Positions 16,676-24,593 of a stretch of 64,000 nucleotides of DNA are shown here, piece by piece (the first letter of the stretch is position 1; each line of letters begins with the position of its first letter). The notes beneath the pieces were generated by a model, which was not told the DNA's origin, made no database searches, and saw nothing but the letters and a program-made list of their open reading frames with translations. A program made the translations under genes and the position numbers. Source of the DNA: Catellatospora coxensis (GTDB taxonomy: Bacteria; Actinomycetota; Actinomycetes; Mycobacteriales; Micromonosporaceae); assembly GCF_016862635.1 (NCBI RefSeq), contig NZ_BONI01000019.1:59430-123429 (forward strand). Direction: 5' to 3'.

Positions 16676-18790
16676 ATGCGCAGAAGGTTTCTGTCCCTGC
16701 TCACCGGCCTGGCCCTGGCGGTCGGGTCGGCGGCGCTGGCGCTGCCTGCCACGGCGCAGGCCGCCCCGCTGACCAAGGTGCTGGTCTTCTCCAAGACGGC
16801 CGGTTTCCGCCACTCGTCCATCCCCAACGGCATCGCCGCCATCCAGGCCCTGGGCAGCGCCAACGGCTTCACGGTCACCGCCACCGAGGACGCCGCCCAG
16901 TTCACCACCGCCAACCTCGCCCAGTACCAGGCCGTCATCTGGCTGTCGACGACCGGCGACGTGCTCAACGCGACGCAGGAGGCCGCGTTCCAGAGCTACA
17001 TCGCCGCCGGCGGCGGCTACGTCGGCGTGCACGCCGCGGCCGACACCGAGTACGACTGGGCCTGGTACGGCGGCCTGGTCGGCGCGTACTTCGCGTCGCA
17101 CCCGGCGACGCAGCAGGCGACCATCCGGGTCGAGGACCGGTCCAACATCTCCACCTCGCACCTGCCGCCGACCTGGACGCGCACCGACGAGTGGTACAAC
17201 TACCGCGCCAACCCGCGCGCCAACGTCAAGGTGCTGGCCAGCCTCAACGAGTCGTCGTACAGCGGCGGCAGCATGGGCGACCACCCGATCACCTGGTGCC
17301 AGAACTACGGCGGCGGCCGCTCCTGGTACACCGGCCTCGGCCACACCGAGGAGACGTACGCCGACGCGAACTTCCGCACCATGCTGCTCGGCGGCATCCA
17401 GGTCGCGGCCGGTGCCAAACCCGCCGACTGCCGCCCGGAGACCGGCTACACGGCCATCTTCGACGGCACGCAGGCGTCGCTGAACCAGTGGCGCATGGCC
17501 GGGCCGGGCGGGTTCACCCTCGCCAACGAGACGCTGACCTCGTTCGGCGGCATGGGCCTGCTGTGGTTCCCGGTGCGCACCTACAGCAACTACTCGCTGA
17601 AGGTCGACTGGATGATGCCGGGCGACGACAACGGCGGCGTGTTCATCGGCTTCCCCGACCCGGGCAACGACCCGTGGGGGCCGGTCAACGCCGGGCACGA
17701 GATCCAGATCGACGCCACCGACGCCGACCCGAGCCGCACCACCGGCAGCGTGTACAGCTTCCAGGCGCCGAACACCACCGCCCGCGCGGCGGCGCTCAAC
17801 CCGCCGGGGCAGTGGAACACCTACGAGATCGGGCTGCACGGGCAGCGGGTCGAGATCTGGCTCAACGGCGTGAAGATCAACGACTACAACAGCACCCGGG
17901 CCATCGCCAACGGCTACATCGGCGTGCAGAACGACGGCACCGGCGCGGACATCAACTACCGCAACATCCGCATCAAGACCGACGGCACCCAGCCGCCGGC
18001 CACCGACGTCGCCCAGGGCAAGCCGGTGACCGCCTCCAGCACCGAGGCGGGCGGCAACGTGGCGGCCAACGCCGTGGACGGCAACACCGCCTCGCGCTGG
18101 AGCAGCCTCTACACCGACCCGTCGTGGATCACCGTGGACCTCGGCCAGTCGTACAACCTGACCCGGGTCCGGCTGAACTGGGAGACGGCCTACGGCCGGG
18201 CGTACCAGCTGCAGACCTCGCCCGACAACAGCACCTGGACCACGGTCTACTCCACGACCACCGGCGACGGCGGCGTGGACGACGTCACGCTCACCGGCAC
18301 CGGCCGCTACGTGCGCATGTACGGCACCCAGCGGGCCACCCAGTGGGGCTACTCGCTGTGGGACTTCAACGTCTACGGCACCCCCGCCGGGACCGGGCCG
18401 ACGCTGCTGTCGCGCAACCGGCCGGTGACGGTGTCCAGCGTGGAGCCCGGCAGCGCGCACAACGGCGCGAACGCCGTCGACGGCAACACCGGCACCCGCT
18501 GGGGCAGCGCCTACGCCGACCCGCAGTGGATCTCGGTGGACCTCGGCGCGGCGAAGTCGATCAGCCGGGTCCGGATCAGCTGGGAGGCCGCGTACGGCAA
18601 GGCGTACCAGATCCAGACCTCGCCCGACAACGCCACCTGGACCACCGTCTACTCCACCACCACGAGTGACGGCGCCGTCGACGACGTGAACGTCACCGGC
18701 ACCGGCCGCTACGTGCGCGTCAACGGCACCCAGCGCGGCCTCACCCAGTACGGCTACTCGATCTGGGAGCTCGACGTCTACGGCAGTTGA
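16676..18790 (+). CDS. Secreted ThuA and DUF1080 (3-keto-disaccharide hydrolase) fusion with two discoidin domains
   Basis: This 704-residue protein has a signal peptide (FLSLLTGLALAVGSAAL, cleavage near AQA-AP around residue 26). The ThuA domain at about residues 28-250 is very close to that of the gene at 216. A DUF1080 / 3-keto-disaccharide-hydrolase domain at about 258-440 shows WMMPGDDNGGVFIGFPDPG, GHEIQIDATDAD and NTYEIGLHGQRVEIWLNG. Two F5/8-type C domains end the protein. DUF1080 proteins cleave glycosides that carry a 3-keto group, and ThuA acts in the same chemistry, so this looks like an extracellular enzyme for oxidised sugars. The start at 16676 has AAGGAG upstream. It lies between the two sugar dehydrogenases, in line with coupled oxidation and cleavage, though that is inferred. 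Confidence 0.85.
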   Translation: MRRRFLSLLTGLALAVGSAALALPATAQAAPLTKVLVFSKTAGFRHSSIPNGIAAIQALGSANGFTVTATEDAAQFTTANLAQYQAVIWLSTTGDVLNATQEAAFQSYIAAGGGYVGVHAAADTEYDWAWYGGLVGAYFASHPATQQATIRVEDRSNISTSHLPPTWTRTDEWYNYRANPRANVKVLASLNESSYSGGSMGDHPITWCQNYGGGRSWYTGLGHTEETYADANFRTMLLGGIQVAAGAKPADCRPETGYTAIFDGTQASLNQWRMAGPGGFTLANETLTSFGGMGLLWFPVRTYSNYSLKVDWMMPGDDNGGVFIGFPDPGNDPWGPVNAGHEIQIDATDADPSRTTGSVYSFQAPNTTARAAALNPPGQWNTYEIGLHGQRVEIWLNGVKINDYNSTRAIANGYIGVQNDGTGADINYRNIRIKTDGTQPPATDVAQGKPVTASSTEAGGNVAANAVDGNTASRWSSLYTDPSWITVDLGQSYNLTRVRLNWETAYGRAYQLQTSPDNSTWTTVYSTTTGDGGVDDVTLTGTGRYVRMYGTQRATQWGYSLWDFNVYGTPAGTGPTLLSRNRPVTVSSVEPGSAHNGANAVDGNTGTRWGSAYADPQWISVDLGAAKSISRVRISWEAAYGKAYQIQTSPDNATWTTVYSTTTSDGAVDDVNVTGTGRYVRVNGTQRGLTQYGYSIWELDVYGS

Positions 18791-18812
18791 GCGGCCCCCT
18801 TCCCCGTCCCAC

Positions 18813-18842
18813 CCCCGGCGCGCAAGCCCCCGCGCGCCGGGG
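18813..18842 (+). terminator. Hairpin after the ThuA-DUF1080 gene
   Basis: Eleven-base perfect GC arms (18813-18823 and 18832-18842) with an eight-base loop sit in the 76-bp gap before the next gene. It could be a terminator or a processing site within the block. Confidence 0.6.
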
Positions 18843-18866
18843 CACCCCCACCCCGGAAGGAACCCC

Positions 18867-21701
18867 ATGAGAAAGATCCCACGGTGGCGGCTGTGGTTGA
18901 CCGCCGCCGCCACCCTGGCCGCGAGCGCGGCCGTGTCCGTCACGGCGGGCGCGCCCGCCGCGCAGGCCGCGCCGATCCCCGCGGCCGACTACCAGCAGGT
19001 GTCCCTCGCCACCGGCTCGGCCGAGCTGGGCGAGCCGATGTCGCTGGCGGTGCTGCCCAACCGCTCGGTGATCCACACCGCCCGGGACGGCACGATCCGG
19101 GTCACCGACGTCAACGGCAACACCAAGCAGGCGGCCAAGCTGTCGGTGTACACCCATGACGAGGAGGGTCTGCAGGGCATCGCGGTCGACCCGAACTTCG
19201 CGACCAACCGCTACATCTGGGTGTACTATTCCCCGCCGCTGAGCACCCCCGGCGGCGACGCCCCGGTGACCGGCACGGCCGCGGACTTCGCGCCCTGGAA
19301 GGGCCACCTGCGGCTGTCCCGGTTCACCCTCAACGCCGACGACACCGTGAACACGGGCAGCGAGCGCATCACCCTGCAGGTCGACAACGACCGGGGCCAG
19401 TGCTGCCACGTCGGCGGCGACATCGACTTCGACGCCGCGGGCAACCTGTACCTGACCACCGGCGACGACACCAACCCGTTCGAGTCGGCCGGCTACAGCC
19501 CGATCGACGAGCGCACCAACCGCAACCCGCAGTTCGACGCGCAGCGCTCCTCGGCCAACACCAACGACCTGCGCGGCAAGGTGCTGCGCATCAAGCCGCA
19601 GGCCGACGGCAGCTACACCATCCCGTCGGGCAACCTGTTCGCGCCGGGCACGGCCAACACGCGGCCCGAGATCTACGCGATGGGCTTCCGCAACCCGTTC
19701 CGGATGAGCGTGGACAAGGCCACCGGCATCGTCTACCTCGGCGACTACGGCCCGGACTCGGGCACCACCGACGCGAACCGGGGCCCGAGCGGGCAGGTCG
19801 AGTTCAACCGGATCACCTCGCCGGGCAACTACGGCTGGCCGTACTGCACGGGCACCAACACCACCAGCGAGACGTACAACGAGTGGAACTTCGCCACCAA
19901 CACCACCGGCGCGAAGTACAACTGCGCCGGCGGCCCGGCCAACAACTCGTTCCGCAACACCGGCCAGGCCACGCTGCCCGCGGCCCGGCCCAGCTGGATC
20001 CGGTACGGCGGCGACGCCGGCACCCCGCCGGAGTTCGGCGGCGGCTCCGAGTCGCCGATGGGCGGCCCGGTGTACCGGTTCAACGCCTCCTCCACCTCGA
20101 CGGTGAAGTTCCCGCAGTCCATGGACGGGCGCTACTTCGCCGGTGAGTACGGCCGGCGCTGGATCAAGGCCATCGCGCTCAACGCCGACGGCACGCCCGG
20201 CGAGATCTCGGCGTTCCCGTGGACCGGCACCCAGGTCATGGACATGGCCTTCGGCCCCGACGGGGCGCTGTACGTGCTCGACTACGGCACCGGCTCCAAC
20301 AACCAGGGCCTGTTCCGTATCGAGTACATCGGCGGGGCCAACCGCAACCCGATCGCGCGGGCCGCCGCGGACAAGACGTCCGGCGCCGCGCCGCTGACCG
20401 TGAACTTCTCCTCGGCGGGCAGCTCCGACCCCGAGGGCGGGGCGCTGAGCTACCTGTGGACGTTCGGCGACGGCACCACGTCGACGGCCGCCAACCCGAC
20501 CAAGACGTACACGGCCAACGGCACGTACAGCCCGACTCTGCGGGTCACCGACCCGGGCGGCCTGACCGGCACGGCGAGCCTGGTCGTCACGGTCGGCAAC
20601 ACCGCCCCGACGATCAACCTGACCGCGCCGGGCAACGGGCAGCTGTTCAGCTTCGGCGACACGGTGTCGTTCAACGTCAGTGTCAGCGACCCCGAGGACG
20701 GCACGATCAACTGCGGGCGGGTCACGGTGACGTACTCGCTCGGCCACGACAGCCACGCCCACCAGATCACCTCGAAGACCGGCTGCACGGGCACCATCAC
20801 CATCCCGGTCGACGGTGAGCACGACGCCGCGGCGAACATCTTCGGCGTCATCGACGCGGCCTACACCGACAACGGCGGGCTGACCTCGCGCAGCACCCGC
20901 ACGCTGCAGCCCAAGAAGCGCCAGGGCGAGCACTACGGCGCGACCTCGGGCGTGCAGCCGGCCGACCACGCGGCGGCCGAGGGCGGGCGCACCGCCGGCT
21001 TCATCGAGAACAACGACTGGATCTCGTACAACCCGTACATCGTGGGCAACGCGACCCAGTTCACCGCGCGGGTCTCCTCGGCGGGCGCGGGCGGCACCAT
21101 CGAGGTGCGCACCGGCTCGGCGACCGGCACCCTGCTCGGCACCGTCACCGTGCCGGTGACCGGCAGCTGGGAGACGTTCACCAACGTCACCACCAGCCTT
21201 TCCGGCGCGCCGTCCGGCACGACGACGCTGTACCTGGTGTTCAAGGGCGGCGCGGGCAACCTGTTCGACGTCGACTCGTTCACCTTCACCACCGGCACGC
21301 CGCCGGCCAACCCGGTGGTCGCGTGGCGGGCCCGGGTCAACAACCAGTACGTGACGGCGGCCAACGCGACCACCGCGCTGATCGCCAACTCGGCCACGAT
21401 CGGCGCGACGCAGCGCTACGACCTGGTCAGCCTGGGTGGCGGCAACTACGCCCTGCGCTCGAAGGCCAACAACATGTTCGTCTGCGCGGAGAACGCCGGC
21501 GCGAACCCGCTGCTGGCCAACCGGGCCACGGCCGGGTCCTGGGAGACGTTCACGCTGGTCAACAACTCCGACGGCAGCGTCAGCCTGCGCGCGACGGTCA
21601 ACGGCATGTACGTCGTGGCCGAGAACAGCGGCGCCGGGTCCCTCATCGCCAACCGGACCGCCATCGGCCCCTGGGAGAAGTTCGACCTGATCACGCAGTA
21701 A
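18867..21701 (+). CDS. Secreted PQQ-dependent sugar dehydrogenase with PKD, CBM6-like and fascin-like domains
   Basis: This 944-residue protein has a signal peptide (WLTAAATLAASAAVSVTAG, cleavage near AQA-AP around residue 36). The propeller (about 40-490) shows DEEGLQGIAVDPNF, QCCHVGGDIDFDAAGNLYL, NDLRGKVLRIKP, MGFRNPFRMSVD and VMDMAFGPDGALYVLDYG. A PKD domain (SSDPEGGALSYLWTFGDGT), an Ig-like segment with LGHDSHAHQI, and a CBM6-like domain (RQGEHYGATSG) follow. A fascin-like trefoil closes the protein from about residue 815. It is a paralogue of the gene at 13344, but with fascin repeats in place of discoidin domains. GGAAGGAA precedes the ATG. The next gene starts 27 bp after the stop. Confidence 0.82.
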   Translation: MRKIPRWRLWLTAAATLAASAAVSVTAGAPAAQAAPIPAADYQQVSLATGSAELGEPMSLAVLPNRSVIHTARDGTIRVTDVNGNTKQAAKLSVYTHDEEGLQGIAVDPNFATNRYIWVYYSPPLSTPGGDAPVTGTAADFAPWKGHLRLSRFTLNADDTVNTGSERITLQVDNDRGQCCHVGGDIDFDAAGNLYLTTGDDTNPFESAGYSPIDERTNRNPQFDAQRSSANTNDLRGKVLRIKPQADGSYTIPSGNLFAPGTANTRPEIYAMGFRNPFRMSVDKATGIVYLGDYGPDSGTTDANRGPSGQVEFNRITSPGNYGWPYCTGTNTTSETYNEWNFATNTTGAKYNCAGGPANNSFRNTGQATLPAARPSWIRYGGDAGTPPEFGGGSESPMGGPVYRFNASSTSTVKFPQSMDGRYFAGEYGRRWIKAIALNADGTPGEISAFPWTGTQVMDMAFGPDGALYVLDYGTGSNNQGLFRIEYIGGANRNPIARAAADKTSGAAPLTVNFSSAGSSDPEGGALSYLWTFGDGTTSTAANPTKTYTANGTYSPTLRVTDPGGLTGTASLVVTVGNTAPTINLTAPGNGQLFSFGDTVSFNVSVSDPEDGTINCGRVTVTYSLGHDSHAHQITSKTGCTGTITIPVDGEHDAAANIFGVIDAAYTDNGGLTSRSTRTLQPKKRQGEHYGATSGVQPADHAAAEGGRTAGFIENNDWISYNPYIVGNATQFTARVSSAGAGGTIEVRTGSATGTLLGTVTVPVTGSWETFTNVTTSLSGAPSGTTTLYLVFKGGAGNLFDVDSFTFTTGTPPANPVVAWRARVNNQYVTAANATTALIANSATIGATQRYDLVSLGGGNYALRSKANNMFVCAENAGANPLLANRATAGSWETFTLVNNSDGSVSLRATVNGMYVVAENSGAGSLIANRTAIGPWEKFDLITQ

Positions 21702-21728
21702 CGCCCGCGTCCCGGAAGGGGACATCTC

Positions 21729-23222
21729 ATGAAACGCATCAGGCGGACCTGGTCCGTCCTGCTGCCGGCCGTCGGGCTGGCGCTGGCGCTGTCGGGGACA
21801 CCCGCGGCGTCGGCGCCCCCGCCGGTGGCGGCACCGGTCATCGCAGCGGCCCAGGCGGCCGCCGCCCCGCTCGCGTCCAACGTGCACATCTTCTACTACT
21901 CCTGGTACGGCAACCCCGCCGTGAACGGCTCCTACCGGCACTGGCAGCAGGGCGGCTTCACCCCGCCCAACGCGATCGGGGCCAACCTGTACCCGAAGCT
22001 CGGCGCGTACGACTCCGGCGACTACGCCGGGGCGGTCAACCAGCACATGGCCTGGATCGCCCAGGCCGGCGTCGGCGTGATCGTGTACAGCTGGTGGGGC
22101 CAGAACTCCTACGAGGACCGGCTGGTCCCCGGGGTGCTCAACGCCGCGAACCAGCACGGCATCAAGGTCGCCTGGCACCTGGAGCCGTACGCCGGGCGCA
22201 CCGCCGCGTCCACCGTCGCCGACGTCAACTACCTCAACAGCCGGTACGGCTCGCACGCGGCGTACTACCGCGACGCCGCGCACGGCAACCGGCCCGCGTT
22301 CTACGTGTTCGAGAGCCTGCGCACCACCGACTGGGCCCCGATCGCGCCGCTGCGGGCGAACAACATCATCCTGGCGCAGACCACCGACACCTCGAAGGTG
22401 GCCGGCTTCGGCGGCATGTACACCTACGACGCCATCGCCGGGACGACCGCGCCGGGCTGGGCCAACGCCAGCGCCTTCTGCAAGGCCAACGGCCTGGTCT
22501 GGGCCCCGTCGGTGGGGCCCGGCTACATCGACGACCGGGCCGTGCCCGGCAACACCACACCCACGCTCGGGCGCGACAACGGGGCGACGTACGACCGCGA
22601 GTGGGGCAACGCCCTGGCCGCGGCCAACGGCGGCCCGCCGACCTGGGTGTCGATCACCTCGTTCAACGAGTGGCACGAGGGCTCGTCCATCGAACCCGCG
22701 CACGCCACCCCGCCCGCGGGCAACGGCTACCAGACCTTCTCCGGCGCGTACGGCCTCACCGGCACAGCCGCCGAGACGGCCTACCTGACCCGCACCAAGT
22801 ACTGGGTGGACCGCTACAACCCGCCCGCGCCCACGTCCGTGGTGAGCCTGCGTGCCCGGGTCAACAACCGGTACGTGGCCGCGGAGAGCGCGGGCACCGC
22901 CCCGCTCATCGCCAACCGCACCTCGGTCGGCCCTTGGGAGCAGTTCGACCGCGTCGACCTGGGCGGCGGCCTCATCGCGCTGCGGGCCCGGGTCAACACC
23001 CGGTTCGTGCACGCCGACAACACCGCCCCGCTGATCGCGAACGCGGCGGCGGCCGGGGCGTGGGAGACCTTCCGCGTGGTGGCCAACAGCGACGGCAGCG
23101 TCAGCCTGCTGGCCACGGCCAACAACCGCTACGTGGCGGCCGAGAACGCGGGCGCGGCGGCGCTGGTCGCCAACCGCACCGCCATCGGCGGATGGGAGAA
23201 GTTCGACCTCGTCCCCAGCTGA
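21729..23222 (+). CDS. Secreted GH99-type endo-alpha-mannanase/mannosidase with fascin-like domain
   Basis: This 497-residue protein has a signal peptide of about 35 residues. The catalytic TIM barrel carries HIFYYSWYGNPAVNGSYRHW at the start, VIVYSWWGQNSYED in the middle and SFNEWHEGSSIEPA, with E314 and E317. The E-x-x-E pair matches the catalytic glutamates of GH99, which cleaves internal alpha-mannosidic links through an unusual epoxide-type mechanism. Known bacterial members act on yeast mannan. A fascin-like trefoil occupies about residues 375-497. It is the last gene of the secreted block, 27 bp from the previous stop with GGAAGGGGA upstream, and is followed by a strong hairpin. Confidence 0.85.
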   Translation: MKRIRRTWSVLLPAVGLALALSGTPAASAPPPVAAPVIAAAQAAAAPLASNVHIFYYSWYGNPAVNGSYRHWQQGGFTPPNAIGANLYPKLGAYDSGDYAGAVNQHMAWIAQAGVGVIVYSWWGQNSYEDRLVPGVLNAANQHGIKVAWHLEPYAGRTAASTVADVNYLNSRYGSHAAYYRDAAHGNRPAFYVFESLRTTDWAPIAPLRANNIILAQTTDTSKVAGFGGMYTYDAIAGTTAPGWANASAFCKANGLVWAPSVGPGYIDDRAVPGNTTPTLGRDNGATYDREWGNALAAANGGPPTWVSITSFNEWHEGSSIEPAHATPPAGNGYQTFSGAYGLTGTAAETAYLTRTKYWVDRYNPPAPTSVVSLRARVNNRYVAAESAGTAPLIANRTSVGPWEQFDRVDLGGGLIALRARVNTRFVHADNTAPLIANAAAAGAWETFRVVANSDGSVSLLATANNRYVAAENAGAAALVANRTAIGGWEKFDLVPS

Positions 23223-23234
23223 CCCGTCCCACCC

Positions 23235-23275
23235 GACTTCGCCGTCCCCGTGTTCTGCGCGGGGGCGGCGAAGTC
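23235..23275 (+). terminator. Terminator of the secreted-enzyme block
   Basis: Sixteen-base arms (23235-23250 and 23260-23275), with one G-U pair in RNA and a nine-base loop, start 13 bp past the GH99 stop. This marks the likely 3' end of the block before the ABC transporter promoter. Confidence 0.75.
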
Positions 23276-23332
23276 TTGCGTAGTAAGCGTTTTCCGGTTT
23301 CCATGTTCGATCGTGTCGTTACGGAGGAGGTC

Positions 23333-23384
23333 TTGACTGCCGGTACGTGACCGAGTAAACATCTAGGAAATATCCTATAGGATT
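23333..23384 (+). promoter_or_regulatory. Promoter and CTATAG-centred operator (copy 3) of the sugar ABC transporter
   Basis: A possible -35 TTGACT lies at 23333-23338. Seventeen bases later a weak -10 candidate, TAAACA, sits at 23356. The palindrome TATCCTATAGGAT at 23371-23383 lies just downstream of it, where a bound protein would block initiation. The ATG is 40 bp further on, with GGAAGGAA before it. The promoter hexamers are tentative. The palindrome matches the copies at 1574 and 9812. Confidence 0.6.
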
Positions 23385-23423
23385 TCGACGACTCGAAGTG
23401 CCTGACTAGGGAAGGAACTCGGC

Positions 23424-24473
23424 ATGAGGCCGCTTGTTCGACTGGGCTCCACCGTCGGCGTGCTCGCTTTGGTGATCGCGGCGGCGGCCTGCACCAAGAA
23501 GGAAGAAACCCCCGACGGCGGCGCGACCGCGCTGACCGCCGCCCAGGTGAAGGTGGCGCTGGTTCCCGGTGGCGCGCACCCGTACTTCCAGCCGTGGAAG
23601 GACGCGGGCGGCAAGGCCAAGACCGACTTCGCGTTCGGTGACGTGACGTTCAACGAGACCGCCGGCTGGGACCAGACCAAGCAGAACGACGTGCTCACCT
23701 CGCTGGCCGCGCAGGGCTACAACGCGTTCGGCATCTTCGGCGTCGCGCCGGAGAGCATCAACTCCACCTTCGAGAACCTCAAGAAGCAGGGCTTCCACGT
23801 CGGCTCGCTGGCGTCCTGCCCGGCCGGGGACAAGAACCTCGCCGACTTCTGCCTGTCCACCGACGTGCAGGAGGCGGCGTACAAGGCGGCCAGGGCGGCA
23901 GTGGACGCCATGGGCGGCGCGGGCAACCTCGTCCACCTGACCGGCAACAAGGTCGACTCCAACACCCAGCGGCGCATCGCGGGCGTGCAGAAGGCCGTCG
24001 ACGAGACCGGCGGCAAGGTCAAGCTGCTCGACACCATCACGGACATCGACAAGGACCTGCAGACCGCGCAGAAGGCCGTCGCCGACCTGCTCGCCGCCAA
24101 GGGCAGCCAGGTCAACGCGATCGTCACCACCGCCTACAACCCGGCCGTGGCCGCGGCGGGCGGCGTGAAGCAGGCCAAGCTGCCGATCAAGGTGATCGCC
24201 ATCGACGACGACCCGACCATCATCGCGGGCATCAAGGCCGGCGAGGTCGCCGCGACCGTGCTGCAGAACCCGGTCGGCCAGGCGTACGTCGGCTCGTACG
24301 CGCTGGTGAAGCTGTCCGAGGGCTGCACCATGGCCACCCCCGGTGTCATCATCGACTCCGGTTCCTTCGTGGTCACCACGGCCAACGTCGCGACCTACGA
24401 CAACGACCGCGCCGCCAAGACCGACTCCCTCAAGTCCGACTTCGACAGCAAGTACCTCACCTGCGCCAAGTAA
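23424..24473 (+). CDS. Sugar ABC transporter substrate-binding lipoprotein (CUT2, RbsB-like)
   Basis: This 349-residue lipoprotein has a lipobox ending IAAAACTKK with the lipidated Cys at residue 23. The mature part is a type I periplasmic-binding-protein fold with VKVALVPGGAHPYFQPWKDA, ITDIDKDLQTAQKAVADLL, VNAIVTTAYNPAVAA and KVIAIDDDPTIIAGIKAGEV. It would capture a pentose, hexose or cyclitol outside the membrane and pass it to the permeases downstream. A CTATAG palindrome in its promoter links it to the secreted glycan-degrading block. The ligand cannot be read from the sequence. Confidence 0.88.
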   Translation: MRPLVRLGSTVGVLALVIAAAACTKKEETPDGGATALTAAQVKVALVPGGAHPYFQPWKDAGGKAKTDFAFGDVTFNETAGWDQTKQNDVLTSLAAQGYNAFGIFGVAPESINSTFENLKKQGFHVGSLASCPAGDKNLADFCLSTDVQEAAYKAARAAVDAMGGAGNLVHLTGNKVDSNTQRRIAGVQKAVDETGGKVKLLDTITDIDKDLQTAQKAVADLLAAKGSQVNAIVTTAYNPAVAAAGGVKQAKLPIKVIAIDDDPTIIAGIKAGEVAATVLQNPVGQAYVGSYALVKLSEGCTMATPGVIIDSGSFVVTTANVATYDNDRAAKTDSLKSDFDSKYLTCAK

Positions 24474-24506
24474 TCCGCTGACGGCCGGGGCGAGCGGGCC
24501 CCGGCT

Positions 24507-24560
24507 GGTGACGGACGCGCCCCGGCCTCACCCCCACGCGGCCGGGGCGCGTCCGTCACC
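24507..24560 (+). terminator. Perfect 21-bp hairpin between substrate-binding protein and permease
   Basis: Arms 24507-24527 and 24540-24560 are perfectly complementary over 21 bp with a 12-base loop. No U-tract follows. In binding-protein operons a hairpin here commonly protects the upstream mRNA 3' end and lowers downstream expression, so partial termination or mRNA stabilisation is the likely role. Confidence 0.75.
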
Positions 24561-24593
24561 GCCCGCGACGCGTCCCACCACCCGGAGAGTGCA

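Noticed and set aside
18741..23012. A 1423-codon open frame on the minus strand opposite the sugar dehydrogenase and GH99 genes
   Set aside because: It is antisense to genes with clear signal peptides and domains. Its composition is the Val/Arg/Gly/Ala pattern typical of spurious frames in GC-rich DNA.
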